DNA of 64,000 nucleotides from Bacillus horti (GTDB lineage Bacteria; Bacillota; Bacilli; Caldalkalibacillales; JCM-10596), in contig NZ_JAUSTY010000003.1 of the NCBI RefSeq assembly GCF_030813115.1, forward strand, positions 62,001 to 126,000, read 5' to 3'. The position numbers were made by a program, and so were the translations under genes. The notes under the pieces were generated by a model. It was not told where the DNA came from. It ran no database searches and saw only the letters and a list, made by a program, of their open reading frames with translations. Shown in pieces: positions 50,512 to 60,114 of the stretch; within the stretch, counting starts at the first letter, position 1, and each line of letters opens with the position of its first letter.

Positions 50512-50611
50512 ACCTACCGTTAGGTCGGAAATAGGGACTAAAAAACTGCCTTTACATAGCAGGGTAGCAATGATAACATTAAATCAACATAAACTACCTA
50601 CCGTTAGGTCG
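50512..50611. promoter_or_regulatory. twin TetR operators between MFS and TetR genes
   Basis: The 16-bp string ACCTACCGTTAGGTCG occurs identically at 50512-50527 and 50596-50611, exactly 84 bp (eight helical turns) apart. One copy faces each divergent gene. The core ACCTA-N4-TAGGT is an inverted repeat. These are very likely the binding sites of the TetR protein coded next door. Confidence 0.8.
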
Positions 50612-50660
50612 CATAACAGGAAGTATATCTCAAACTAATTTAATTGTAAAGGAGAATGAT

Positions 50661-51254
50661 ATGCATACGAAGGAGAAGATCAAGCTAGCTGGAATAGAGC
50701 TTTTCTCGATTCTTGGGTACGAAGCAACTTCAATGAGTAAAATAGCAGAAAAGGTGGGGATCAAGAAACCGTCCCTTTATGCTCACTATAAAAATAAAGA
50801 AGAGATATTTATGGCTGTAGTGGATCAAATGTGTGTGGACTATGTTGAGTTTACTGAAGCTTCTTTAGCAAAGTCAGCTGACACAGAAGAAGAAAGGCTA
50901 TTCGTCGCCTTTTTGGATCATGTCCTGCATTTTTATAGTGATGAAACGGAAAATCAATTCTATAATCGTATCCTACTGTATCCTCCTTCAGAGCTAGAGG
51001 AACAATTAACGAAGGCAACGAATGAAAGTCAGGAACGAGTTAATGCTGTTATGGAGAATGCTATTAAAAGAGCCAAAATGTCCGGTGAAGTTGATAACGA
51101 TTTAGACGAACGAGATGTTGTTTTTACTTACTTTTGTTTATTGGAGGGCATAGGAAATACGATTACTCTTTACTCATTGACAGATATAGAACGAAACGCT
51201 AAGAAAGTATGGGATATATTTTGGCGTGGTATAAAAAAGAGTGAGTCTCGATAA
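50661..51254 (+). CDS. TetR-family repressor of the divergent MFS pump
   Basis: This 197-residue protein has the TetR helix-turn-helix MSKIAEKVGIKKPSLYAHYKNKEEIF at about residues 25-50 and a helical C-terminal domain ending in a helix with IFWRGIKKSESR. AAAGGAGAA precedes the ATG. It should repress itself and the MFS gene through the twin operators until a drug-like ligand binds. Confidence 0.88.
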   Translation: MHTKEKIKLAGIELFSILGYEATSMSKIAEKVGIKKPSLYAHYKNKEEIFMAVVDQMCVDYVEFTEASLAKSADTEEERLFVAFLDHVLHFYSDETENQFYNRILLYPPSELEEQLTKATNESQERVNAVMENAIKRAKMSGEVDNDLDERDVVFTYFCLLEGIGNTITLYSLTDIERNAKKVWDIFWRGIKKSESR

Positions 51255-51275
51255 ACGGGCTCATTCTTCTTTTAT
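51237..51275 (+). terminator. terminator overlapping the TetR gene end
   Basis: The stem aagagtgag (51237-51245) overlaps the TetR stop codon and pairs with ctcattctt (51260-51268), followed by CTTTTATTTT. Confidence 0.7.
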
Positions 51276-51279
51276 TTTC

Positions 51280-51622
51280 TCTCAAATGAATGTTTATTTT
51301 GGTTTGCAATATTCACAAAAAAAATAAAATAGAAAATTATTTGTTTATGATTTCAGGGAGAGGTTATAGATTAATATATAGAATCCAAAAATTGGTTGGA
51401 GTTATCTAGGAGAGTGGCCTCGTGATGGTACCGCTTCGCTTTAGCTTTATAACCAGTCTAACTGGATCAACCGTGAAATAGGACCCTAGCACTCAAAGCA
51501 TTCTAATTGAATACTCAGGCTGAAATGGAAGTAGAGGATGCTCGCAAATTTGTCGCAACCAAATTAAGTGCACATGCGTCTTTTATTAATAGATGTTAAA
51601 AATTAACTTGGAGGCGACTTCT
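51280..51622 (+). other. long leader of the stalk-domain gene, no gene found
   Basis: About 340 bp precede the stalk-domain gene. The part at about 51400-51520 has several small pairings (CCAGT-CTA-ACTGG; CTAGG at 51408 with CCTAG at 51484; GAGTG with CACTC) and the string GGTACCGC at 51428. These could form a structured leader RNA, but I cannot match it to a riboswitch class. A 30-codon open frame ends at 51600, without a ribosome site. Confidence 0.35.
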
Positions 51623-52300
51623 ATGAAAAGGAAGGTAGCGGTTTTTACTCTGGCTATTATGCTTGTAGTATCAGCTTTAGCAGGAAGTATATTTGCAGCC
51701 AATACCATTCAACTGGTGGTTAACGGCAAATTCGTTAAAACTGACGTAGCCCCTTTGATAACACAGGGACGGGTTATGGTTCCCATTCGTTTTGTTTCGG
51801 AAGCCCTGGGTTACAATATTCAGTGGGACCAAGGAAAAAAGCAGGTGTCCATTGACAGAGAAGTCTGGAAAGAGCCTATTCAGGATGGGGATAAATTGGA
51901 ATTAAGGGGTGCTGCTAACACAGTTAGCTCGTACCTTGTACTTCTCCAATCTGTGTATGATCCGACATTGAACGATCCGACAGACTACCAAAGGCTAATA
52001 ACAGGAAATAATGAAATTTTTATGCCAAGCTATGGAGGCTCTAGCCTGAACTACATTCCTTCATATGAGATTTTGGATGGGCGATTAGTACGGTCCAATC
52101 AAGAAGTAACAGCTGAAATTGCAGCGAGTTACTGGTTGTTAACGACTACCGAACAGCGTTACACCAAATATACAAAAGTATATACGTTGAAGAAAGAAAT
52201 CGTTGACGGTACATCGGTTTGGCTAATTGACAGTGAGACAACCATCAACACAGAAACGTATGAAGAAATGCCAGCTAAACTACATGCTCCTTTTGAATAG
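51623..52300 (+). CDS. secreted protein with one stalk (copper-amine-oxidase-N) domain
   Basis: This 225-residue precursor has a signal peptide (KRKVAVFTLAIMLVVSALAG, cleavage after IFA) and then one stalk domain: LVVNGKFVKTDVAPLITQGR with VPIRFVSEALGYNIQWDQG. A 130-residue C-terminal region of unknown type follows (NEIFMPSYGGSSLNYIPSYE). GGAGG lies eight bases before ATG 51623. This is the third stalk-domain protein in the window. Function unknown; it is probably cell-wall associated. Confidence 0.8.
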   Translation: MKRKVAVFTLAIMLVVSALAGSIFAANTIQLVVNGKFVKTDVAPLITQGRVMVPIRFVSEALGYNIQWDQGKKQVSIDREVWKEPIQDGDKLELRGAANTVSSYLVLLQSVYDPTLNDPTDYQRLITGNNEIFMPSYGGSSLNYIPSYEILDGRLVRSNQEVTAEIAASYWLLTTTEQRYTKYTKVYTLKKEIVDGTSVWLIDSETTINTETYEEMPAKLHAPFE

Positions 52301-52326
52301 TATCCTACTATCTGTCCTTTCATACG

Positions 52327-52370
52327 AAAAAGCAGGTCCTAATGCCGATCGCGTTGGAACTTGCTTTTTT
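52327..52370. terminator. terminator between convergent genes
   Basis: A stem of AAAAAGCA-G against CTTGCTTTTTT (about 52327-52336 and 52359-52370) ends in a long T-run. It stops the stalk-domain transcript and faces the lipoprotein gene. Confidence 0.7.
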
Positions 52371-52412
52371 CTTTCATTACTTTAAATCTGAAGATTTTTG
52401 ATCTAAAGAAGT

Positions 52413-53159
52413 TTAATCGATTATTTCTGTCAGTGTAATCGTCGATACTTCAAGCTTCTCATCATACTCTACAGTTGCTGTTACAGCGAATAAAGCAGGA
52501 GAGACCGCACCAGGCAATTCAGCTCGTAGCTTATTGTCAGTCGCGTCGTAGCGGATGATTTGTCCGAAACTTACGAATTCATTCCAAACGCCAACATCCG
52601 ACTCGTCAAAGGTCATGGATATTTCTTGATCGTCCCATTTGACATTCACGGTTACTCTGCCATCAACTTCATGGGTGATGCTAGATTCCACATGTTGTTG
52701 TAGATAAGCAACGGGATCTTCCACTGGGATTTCCGAAAGATCCTCTTGATGTAATACATGAATCTCTTGGACATGGGCTCCGGTTCCTGTTCCAATGGTT
52801 AAAATGACGACGATTTCTTCTGTCCCATCTTCGTTGACATCTGCTTTCTTCACGACAGGGCTATACGTTTCATTGGTTACAGTATACCAAGGAAACGTTT
52901 TGCTTGTTGCTTCTGTTTGTACCGTAATTCCTTTATACACATCGTCTGATTTTTCATCAGCAAGTAGCTTGACTCCTTCAATTGAGAAAATGATTTCTTT
53001 GCTCTCAATGATCTGTGATTCATCTTGCGCCGGGCTCTGTTCATTCTCATTTTGGATCGTGCCACTGGTATCGATATTTTCATCCTCTTGATTCGTATTT
53101 ACCACCCCACACCCTGTAAGAAGGAATGCAATAATCATGATACTAATTACTTTTTTCAT
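52413..53159 (-). CDS. lipoprotein with Asp-rich repeat-like segment, unknown function
   Basis: This 248-residue precursor has a short lipoprotein signal ending LTGC (Cys17), an acidic Gln/Asn-rich linker, and a beta-rich domain. That domain contains KKADVNEDGTEEIVVILTIG, which resembles a single calcium-binding FG-GAP/VCBS-type strand (D-x-N-x-D-G). I recognise no wider family. It stands alone, divergent from the SNF2 helicase. Confidence 0.65.
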   Translation of the reverse strand: MKKVISIMIIAFLLTGCGVVNTNQEDENIDTSGTIQNENEQSPAQDESQIIESKEIIFSIEGVKLLADEKSDDVYKGITVQTEATSKTFPWYTVTNETYSPVVKKADVNEDGTEEIVVILTIGTGTGAHVQEIHVLHQEDLSEIPVEDPVAYLQQHVESSITHEVDGRVTVNVKWDDQEISMTFDESDVGVWNEFVSFGQIIRYDATDNKLRAELPGAVSPALFAVTATVEYDEKLEVSTITLTEIID

Positions 53160-53322
53160 CCACGTTTACCTCTTTCATCCTATATGTCTTCTCCTAATTA
53201 TATACAAAAAATAGACCTTAGAGCTAGAAAGGGAGTTTTCCAACCATTAGGATTTGCGGTCACAACGTGATAAAATAGAAAGAATACGTATTAAGTCCGG
53301 CCGAATAGGATGGAGGAAAAAC

Positions 53323-56300
53323 ATGTTTAAAATCGACCTCGAAGCGATACATCCCATTGAGATTGAAAATATGTGCACGAATGCTCGTACGTATAAAAGA
53401 GGAGAGAGCTATTTTTTTAATGAAAATGTAAAGCAAATCAAGTTTCATCAAGCAGAGAGAAAGGCTACTGCGATTGTAGAAGGAGAGGAGAGCTATAGGA
53501 GTACGATTCTCTTTAATACTCTTGGTGAGGTGAAAAAATATAGTTGTACGTGTGAAGCGTATGGCACATATCCCGGAGCTTGTAAGCATATAGCCGCCAC
53601 CATGCTTGAGATTTATGAAAGATATTCACATCAAGCCTTCCAGCAGAAGGGTCAGGAGCCCGCTCATCCGATGATCGAATCCTTTAAGGAATCCTTTCGT
53701 GCGCAGCCAAAGGTAATAAAGGAAACCAAGGAACGCTTGCATATTCACTTTGAGCTCAATTTCCAAGAAAGCCCCTATCAGCGGATTGTTGAACAGGTAG
53801 AAATCAGAATAAAAGCAGGAATTCACCGTCCTTATTTTGTCAAAAACCTGGATGATTTTTTGTATGCCCTTGATCAGGAGCTTACGTACCCTCTCACTCC
53901 TAAATTTGAATTTGACCCCGATGATCATTTTGTAGAGGAACAAGATCTTTATATTCTCCAGCAATTTCTGAAGCTCCAAGGCATTAAAAGAACCTCCTAC
54001 AATGGGAGGCGAATGTTTTTTGAGGAGGAGCCTAAGGATGATCGTTTTATCGTTCCGGATGTGTTGTTCCCCGAAGTCCTTACTCTATTAGAGTCCGCTT
54101 CGCATGTGTCCTATAAAAATAAATTTGATCGAACTCTTCCTCTGCTCATTACTGAGCTGGAGAAGCATGATATTACCTTTGACATTGAACCATCTACCGA
54201 GGGGAAGACCGTTTACTTAAAATTAGCGAACATAGCTGAGTATACGTTCTTTTTAAAGGAGCATAGAGTTGTTTTGTATGGCGAGCATTTAATCCGCCTG
54301 AATGAGGAGCAAGCTCACATTATGGAGATGCTATTTGCTGAAGCTGAAAGCGAAGAATACATGGCAAAGCTTTCCCACCCTCAGCTTGAGGAGTTTTGCT
54401 CCTATGTCCTGCCAAAGCTTGAACAGGTGGGACGCGTCCAAATGAAGGAAGAGGTAACAAGCCTTATTCAGCAGTATCCCTTAAAAGCTCGCTTAGAGCT
54501 TGACTTGAACGGGGGACTCCTAACTGGGCAACTCTTCTTTCAATACGGAGAGGAAAGCTGGAATCCATTATCTGTAGTAGCTATGGAGCCAAGAGAAACC
54601 GTTCTTAGGCGTGATTTAGAGAAAGAAGAAACACTTCTAGCCCTAATGTCTCAGACAGCCTTCATCGAAGAGGATGACGTGTATGTGGCTGAAGGGGAAG
54701 AACAGATGATAGAGGTCTTGTTCGAAGATCTACTTCAGATAGGAAAGTATGCGGATATTTACAGTACTGTAGCTGTGCAGAGAATGATGACGATTATAGA
54801 GGTGCCGCCAAGTATTCACTTAAGCACAAATGATCAAATGAACTGGCTAGACTTATCTTTCTCAATAGAAGGAATACCGGAAGAGGATGTAGACTCCGTG
54901 CTGAATGCGATTCGCCAGAATAGAAGGGTGTATCGTCTTTCGACAGGTTCGTTTGTTCATCTAGAGAATGATGTTTTCCAGGGAGTAAAAGAAGCTTTAA
55001 GACAGCTAGCTCCTGAAAAAGGTAATGTCTCTAGGAGGATGTCCGTCCCTTTGTATAAAGCAGTTGCCTTAGAGGAAGTAGCAGCTCAGAGATTTAAGCT
55101 ATCAGAATCACTGAAGCAGCTTATTGAACAGCTGCGGCAACCAGAGACTATTGAATACGAAGTGCCAAAGAAGGTACAAGCGGAGCTTAGGCCATACCAG
55201 CAAACGGGGTTTAGGTGGCTACGTGCTCTCTCTCAGTTTGGCTTAGGGGGAATTCTTGCTGATGATATGGGTCTAGGAAAGACTCTACAGGCGATTACCT
55301 TTTTGCAATCTTTGTATGAGGAGAAGCCTTCACTTCGGGCTTTAGTTCTGGCTCCAGCAAGTCTACTCTATAACTGGAAAAAAGAATTGGAACGCTTCGC
55401 TCCAAGCCTGCAGACTTGTGTGATTGCGGGTACGAAAATTGAACGAGAGCAGCTGATGCAAGATCATCAGCGCGCTCAGGTGTGGATTACGTCCTACCCG
55501 TTGATTCAGCGAGATGAGGTCATGTTTGAAGGAGAGGTGTTTGATGCCCTCATTTTAGATGAGGCACAGGCTACTAAAAACGAAGCTTCAAAAACGACAA
55601 AAGCGGTGCGCAGCCTTCGTGCTTCTTCTATCTTTGCATTGAGCGGAACCCCGGTTGAGAATCGTTTGGAGGAGCTGTATTCTATTTTTCAAACGATCAT
55701 GCCTGGGCTACTCGGAAGTAAAAAAAGCTTCAGAGGCTTAGAGCGACAAGAGATTGCTAAACGAGTGCGTCCCTTTATCCTACGAAGAATGAAAAAAGAG
55801 GTTCTTCAGGAGCTGCCAGACAAGATTGAACAGGTTCAGTACACGGATCTAACGGATGAGCAGAAGATGCTGTATCTAGCTCAGGTGAAGAGTCTAGCGA
55901 AAGAGGTAGACCAAGCAGCAGCAGAGAATCGTTTCCAGGAAAGAAGAATGCATATCTTGGCTGGGTTAACTAAGCTGCGCCAAATTTGCTGTCACCCGCA
56001 GCTTATCCTGCCTGATGAATCGTATGCTTCTGGAAAGTTTGAAAGGCTGCTGGAGCTTGTGCAGGAAGGGCTTGATGCGGACCATCGGATCGTTATCTTT
56101 TCGCAGTTCACTTCCATGCTCTCCCTTATTCGTCGAGAGTTTGATGAGCAGGGCTTACCGTATCATTATTTAGATGGCTCCACCCCTTCAGAGCAAAGAG
56201 TGGAGCTTGCAGAGCGTTTCAATAACGGGGAGCACTCTTTGTTTTTGGTCTCCATGAAAGCGGGGGGGACCGGGCTAAATCTTACGGGTGGAGATACGGT

Positions 56301-56541
56301 CATTCTTTTCGATACGTGGTGGAATCCTGCTGTTGAGCAGCAAGCGGCTGATCGCGTGTATCGCTATGGTCAGAAGAAAACGGTTCAGGTCGTTAAGCTT
56401 ATTACCACGGGGACGATTGAAGAGAAGATGCTTGCCCTACACGAAAAGAAAAAAGCGTTGGTAGAGGAAATCATTCAGCCTGGAGAGCAATCATTAAGCA
56501 GCTTAAAGCTAGAGGATATTAAGGAGCTTCTAAAGGTGTAG
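53323..56541 (+). CDS. SWIM-domain SNF2-family DNA helicase/translocase
   Basis: This 1072-residue protein starts with a SWIM zinc-finger (Cys75-x-Cys77 ... Cys87-x-His89: YSCTCEAYGTYPGACKHIAA). A long helicase-associated region of about 500 residues follows, then the two SNF2 RecA-like domains. These have ADDMGLGKT (Walker A), LDEAQATKN (DEAQ box), LSGTPVENRLEELYSIF, and in the second domain SQFTSMLSLI and WWNPAVEQQAADRVYRYGQ. ATG 53323 has TGGAGG at six bases; the earlier ATG 53254 does not. Such proteins are common in Bacillota and are linked to transcription or DNA repair. It stands alone before a terminator. Confidence 0.92.
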   Translation: MFKIDLEAIHPIEIENMCTNARTYKRGESYFFNENVKQIKFHQAERKATAIVEGEESYRSTILFNTLGEVKKYSCTCEAYGTYPGACKHIAATMLEIYERYSHQAFQQKGQEPAHPMIESFKESFRAQPKVIKETKERLHIHFELNFQESPYQRIVEQVEIRIKAGIHRPYFVKNLDDFLYALDQELTYPLTPKFEFDPDDHFVEEQDLYILQQFLKLQGIKRTSYNGRRMFFEEEPKDDRFIVPDVLFPEVLTLLESASHVSYKNKFDRTLPLLITELEKHDITFDIEPSTEGKTVYLKLANIAEYTFFLKEHRVVLYGEHLIRLNEEQAHIMEMLFAEAESEEYMAKLSHPQLEEFCSYVLPKLEQVGRVQMKEEVTSLIQQYPLKARLELDLNGGLLTGQLFFQYGEESWNPLSVVAMEPRETVLRRDLEKEETLLALMSQTAFIEEDDVYVAEGEEQMIEVLFEDLLQIGKYADIYSTVAVQRMMTIIEVPPSIHLSTNDQMNWLDLSFSIEGIPEEDVDSVLNAIRQNRRVYRLSTGSFVHLENDVFQGVKEALRQLAPEKGNVSRRMSVPLYKAVALEEVAAQRFKLSESLKQLIEQLRQPETIEYEVPKKVQAELRPYQQTGFRWLRALSQFGLGGILADDMGLGKTLQAITFLQSLYEEKPSLRALVLAPASLLYNWKKELERFAPSLQTCVIAGTKIEREQLMQDHQRAQVWITSYPLIQRDEVMFEGEVFDALILDEAQATKNEASKTTKAVRSLRASSIFALSGTPVENRLEELYSIFQTIMPGLLGSKKSFRGLERQEIAKRVRPFILRRMKKEVLQELPDKIEQVQYTDLTDEQKMLYLAQVKSLAKEVDQAAAENRFQERRMHILAGLTKLRQICCHPQLILPDESYASGKFERLLELVQEGLDADHRIVIFSQFTSMLSLIRREFDEQGLPYHYLDGSTPSEQRVELAERFNNGEHSLFLVSMKAGGTGLNLTGGDTVILFDTWWNPAVEQQAADRVYRYGQKKTVQVVKLITTGTIEEKMLALHEKKKALVEEIIQPGEQSLSSLKLEDIKELLKV

Positions 56542-56597
56542 ACTGTGGAGGCTTCAGTTTGGAAGTGCATATACAATAACATTTCAAACGCTTTGCC

Positions 56598-56652
56598 AAA
56601 GGTGCAAATGAGTAAAAGGGTAGTTCCTTTGCTCTGTTCTGCATCTTTTTTT
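56598..56652 (+). terminator. terminator after SNF2 gene
   Basis: A stem of aaaggtgca (56598-56606) with tgcatcttt (56640-56648) encloses a smaller AAAAGGG...CCTTT hairpin and is followed by a seven-base T-run. Confidence 0.7.
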
Positions 56653-56776
56653 CGTCAATTAAACTGGGTTACATAGTAAATTAAAAAGCAAGTAAAATAC
56701 AGTATTTATACGTAATAATTCTTATTTGTATCCCGACCTCATTTTTAATTTGGAATGAATAAACTTCCTGTAGGGA

Positions 56777-56813
56777 TTGAAAACAACTAATAATAAGGAG
56801 TATAATTCATTAT
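56777..56813 (+). promoter_or_regulatory. siderophore operon promoter with Fur-box-like site
   Basis: TTGAAA (56777-56782) and TATAAT (56801-56806) with an 18-bp spacer form a sigma-A promoter. The -10 lies inside ATAATTCATTAT, similar to a Fur box (GATAAT...ATTATC). A further AATAATTACTATT lies at about 56844. Iron repression by Fur is expected for this operon. The box is imperfect, so the call is moderate. Confidence 0.55.
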
Positions 56814-56881
56814 TGCGGAGTAAAAATATTATATTTAAATCGTAATAATTACTATTAAAAGAAAGGCGGTGAGGGTTACAC

Positions 56882-57931
56882 TTGTCAAAGCGTAGCAACA
56901 AACAAACAGATAACTTAGAACAAAATAATATTCGCTCAAAACCGAGCTTGGCTATCTTTATTCTGTTTGTGGGCCTGCTTGCTCTTAGTGTATCCATTGC
57001 CGCCTCTGTATCTATGGGTGTTTCAGACATTAGCTTAAAGACGGTTTGGAAAGCTGTCTTTGAATTTAATGATGAACTGTTGGAGCACAGAGTGATTCAT
57101 GAACTGCGACTTCCTAGGGCTCTAATAGGAGCATTGGTAGGAGCTGCTCTTGCTGTATCGGGTGCGCTTATGCAGGGTATGACGAGGAACCCTATAGCAA
57201 GTCCTGGGATCATGGGATTAAATGCAGGCTCTGCCTTTGTGCTAGCCGTTGCATTCGCTTTTTTTCCTGGCCTGCCTTATTCCTCGTTAATTATGTGGTC
57301 TTTTTTCGGAGCAGCGCTCGGAGCTGGGATTACCTATGGTGTTAGCTCTTTTTCAAAAGCAGGCTTAACCCCCATCAGGCTTGCTCTTGCAGGTACAGTT
57401 GTAGGAGCCCTTCTCAGCTCAGCTTCTACAGGGATCGCAATCTATTTTAATGTTGCTCAAGACCTAACCTTCTGGTATGCGGGAGGAATTGTTGGGTCTA
57501 CTTGGATCAATGTGCTAGTACTAGTACCGTGGATAGCAATAGGTTTGGTAGCCGCATTGCTGCTAGCTAAATCCATTACTGTTCTTGGACTAGGGGAAGA
57601 TACAGCGATTGCTCTTGGACAACGAATTAAGCTTGTTAAAATAGGAGGCATTCTTATTGTGATTCTTCTAGCAGGTGCGGCCGTATCTGCTGCAGGACCA
57701 GTTGGTTTTGTGGGGTTAATTATTCCTCACATTACACGTTTTTTGGTTGGTGTGGATTATCGCTGGATCATTCCTTGTTCAGCTATAATTGGGGCTTTGT
57801 TCCTTGTATTAGCCGATATCGGCTCAAGGCTTGTAAATGCTCCATATGAAACACCTATTGGTGTAATTACAGCTATTGTGGGTGTCCCCTTCTTTTTCTA
57901 TTTGGTTCGTCGTGATCGGAGGGGAATGTAA
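56882..57931 (+). CDS. FecCD-family iron-siderophore permease (first)
   Basis: This 349-residue membrane protein has about ten helices and the FecCD/BtuC signatures LRLPRALIGALVGAALAVSG (about residues 75-94) and VGFVGLIIPHITRFLVG. It starts at TTG 56882-56884, behind GGTGAGGG. It pairs with the second permease immediately downstream, overlapping by one base. Like the YfiYZ-YfhA system it lacks a dedicated ATPase in the operon. Confidence 0.9.
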   Translation: MSKRSNKQTDNLEQNNIRSKPSLAIFILFVGLLALSVSIAASVSMGVSDISLKTVWKAVFEFNDELLEHRVIHELRLPRALIGALVGAALAVSGALMQGMTRNPIASPGIMGLNAGSAFVLAVAFAFFPGLPYSSLIMWSFFGAALGAGITYGVSSFSKAGLTPIRLALAGTVVGALLSSASTGIAIYFNVAQDLTFWYAGGIVGSTWINVLVLVPWIAIGLVAALLLAKSITVLGLGEDTAIALGQRIKLVKIGGILIVILLAGAAVSAAGPVGFVGLIIPHITRFLVGVDYRWIIPCSAIIGALFLVLADIGSRLVNAPYETPIGVITAIVGVPFFFYLVRRDRRGM

Positions 57932-58950
57932 TGGGTGCATTAGAGGATAGCAAACTAAGTAGTAGGAGAAAAGTAGTTAAAACTTTAATTCTTTTAGTAT
58001 TGCTGATTATAGTAGTTTTTTTAATTAGCTTATCGGTAGGAAGCATTGAACTAGGAGAGGTGATACAGGCTCTGATCGGTTTAGGAAGCGATAGTCAGAT
58101 GTTGATTATCTATCAATTTAGACTTCCCCGAATCGTTTTAGCTGGTTTGATAGGAGCAGGTTTAGCTGTGGCAGGGGCCATCCTACAAGGAATATCACGA
58201 AACGTTCTAGCTGATCCAGGTGTTTTAGGTATAAATGCAGGGGCAGGGCTTGCTGTAGCAGCATTTTCCTTAGCTTTTTCTAATGGTATTGCGTACTCCC
58301 CTTTTTTAATGCCTTTTTTCGCTCTGATAGGAGGGCTGAGCGCTGGGAGCATGATCTACATGTTAGCGATAAAAAAAGGAAAAGTTGCTCCTGTTCGGCT
58401 TATCCTCGTTGGCGTAGGGATGAGCTTAATATGCAGTGCATTATTAATTTTGTTACAAATTCGTATGGATCCTTTTGTCTTTATGTCCACAACCGTATGG
58501 CTAGCGGGGAGCCTTGCAGGAACGACCTGGCTTACTGTGGGTGTATTACTTCCCTGGATTCTATTCTTGCTCCCGATGGCTATGTATAAAGCTAGAACAC
58601 TCAATATCTTAAATATGGGGGATGAAGTAGCTAAAGGCCTTGGAGTTCATGTAGAACGTCAAAGATTAGGGCTATTAGCTATAGCTATTATGCTTGCATC
58701 TGCCTGTGTAGCTGTTGGGGGTGGTATTTCTTTTGTTGGACTCGTAGCCCCGCACATCACACGTCGTTTGATTGGGCCCAAGCATGAGCATCTATTACCC
58801 GTCTCTGCTTTAATTGGTGCCTTGTTATTAATGATAGCCGATATACTGGCACGTCAGCTATTAACAACAAATGAAATGCCTACGGGAATCATCGTTTCTT
58901 TGGTTGGAGCCCCTTATTTCCTCTATCTTCTAGCTACTTCAAAAAGGTGA
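57931..58950 (+). CDS. FecCD-family iron-siderophore permease (second)
   Basis: This 339-residue protein has the same signatures as its partner: YQFRLPRIVLAGLIGAGLAV, GAILQGISRNVLADPGVLGI and ISFVGLVAPHITRRLIG. Its ATG overlaps the stop of the first permease gene by one base. The two make a heterodimeric channel for a ferric siderophore. Confidence 0.92.
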   Translation: MGALEDSKLSSRRKVVKTLILLVLLIIVVFLISLSVGSIELGEVIQALIGLGSDSQMLIIYQFRLPRIVLAGLIGAGLAVAGAILQGISRNVLADPGVLGINAGAGLAVAAFSLAFSNGIAYSPFLMPFFALIGGLSAGSMIYMLAIKKGKVAPVRLILVGVGMSLICSALLILLQIRMDPFVFMSTTVWLAGSLAGTTWLTVGVLLPWILFLLPMAMYKARTLNILNMGDEVAKGLGVHVERQRLGLLAIAIMLASACVAVGGGISFVGLVAPHITRRLIGPKHEHLLPVSALIGALLLMIADILARQLLTTNEMPTGIIVSLVGAPYFLYLLATSKR

Positions 58951-59031
58951 GGCTAGAGCTTTATTTTGTAATGACACAAAGACAAGCTAGTTATTTTAAA
59001 ACCATTGTAAAGATGAAAGGAAGAGTGAAAG

Positions 59032-60048
59032 ATGATAAAAAAATATTGGTTAGTAGGAACCATCCTATTATTAAGTGTTGTACTTGTTGCTTGTAACGGT
59101 GGCGAAGCAACGGATGTAGGGAACAGTGGAGAGATGACGAATAGCGAATTAGAAGCAGGCATAGAAAATGAAAACGAGGGAGATCAATTAGAATCAGAAG
59201 TGTATCCATTGACTATTCAACACGCTAAAGGAGAAGAGGTTATTCATGAAAAACCAGAACGCGTTGCTATTATTTTTGAATGGTTTAACACGGATAATTT
59301 ATTATCACTTGACATTGAGCCTATTGCTATGACGAATGATCCAGCATGGTACGGAAACGATTTAGGCATTGCCTCCTATTTAGTAGATGAGCTAGAAGGT
59401 ATTGAACTATTAGGTAGTAGAGAGAGTGCTGATGTTGAGAAGTTAACTCTAGCTAATCCAGACTTAATCCTTAGTGTGAATGTACCTTTTTTGGACAAAC
59501 AGTACGATCAATTTAAACAAATTGCACCAACTTTAATGCTTGATAATTATAGAGGGGATTGGAAGGACTATCATCGTCAAATAGCCGCTATTTTTGGCAA
59601 AGAGAAGGAGGCAGAGGAGACCATTCAAAGGCTTGAAGAAAAAGCGCAACATGCAAGGCAGGAGCTTGAAGGGAGTATAGGCGAAGACAGTCTGGCTGTT
59701 GTCCAGCTCTTGCCCAAAACAATACGTTTATATGCTCAGGATGGCATAAATGAGTTATTGTATGACGATCTAGGTATCACACCTGTCCCAGAAGCAGTGC
59801 AAGCACAAGGAGTGGAGGAGATTTCCCTTGAAAGTCTTGCCGATATTAACCCCGATCGAATTCTATTATATTGGACTCAGGCTGAGGAATTAGCTGAAAT
59901 TGAAAAATCAGGTGTTTGGCAGGGACTGAAAGCGGTACAGAACGGCAATGTTTATTTTCCTGAACGAACAGTGGAATGGAATCCTCACGCACCAATTGGA
60001 AGGGATGTCTTGCTTGATCAAATCGTGGAGACATTTCGTGCAAACTAA
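59032..60048 (+). CDS. iron-siderophore-binding lipoprotein
   Basis: This 338-residue precursor has a lipobox VVLVAC (Cys21), an acidic linker (TNSELEAGIENENEGD), then the type III binding-protein fold (KPERVAIIFEWFNTDNLLSL, GSRESADVEKLTLANPDLIL). The Trp-rich DPAWYG segment may line the siderophore site. AAAGGAAGAG precedes the ATG. It passes ferric siderophore to the two FecCD permeases upstream. Which siderophore cannot be read. Confidence 0.9.
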   Translation: MIKKYWLVGTILLLSVVLVACNGGEATDVGNSGEMTNSELEAGIENENEGDQLESEVYPLTIQHAKGEEVIHEKPERVAIIFEWFNTDNLLSLDIEPIAMTNDPAWYGNDLGIASYLVDELEGIELLGSRESADVEKLTLANPDLILSVNVPFLDKQYDQFKQIAPTLMLDNYRGDWKDYHRQIAAIFGKEKEAEETIQRLEEKAQHARQELEGSIGEDSLAVVQLLPKTIRLYAQDGINELLYDDLGITPVPEAVQAQGVEEISLESLADINPDRILLYWTQAEELAEIEKSGVWQGLKAVQNGNVYFPERTVEWNPHAPIGRDVLLDQIVETFRAN

Positions 60049-60063
60049 AGGTTACTTACATGG

Positions 60064-60093
60064 AGAAGCTGCTGCTCTAAAGCAGCAGCTTCT
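60064..60093 (+). terminator. 13-bp perfect hairpin before the ABC pair
   Basis: The stem AGAAGCTGCTGCT pairs with AGCAGCAGCTTCT across a CTAA loop and is followed by TT only. It lies between the binding protein and the IrtAB-like genes, and could weaken read-through or protect the 3' end of the upstream mRNA. Confidence 0.65.
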
Positions 60094-60114
60094 TTAAAAA
60101 GGAGGTTTATGTTT

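Noticed and set aside
51420-51450. T-box riboswitch
   Set aside because: GGTACCGC is present, but stem I, the specifier loop and a downstream synthetase or amino-acid gene are missing.
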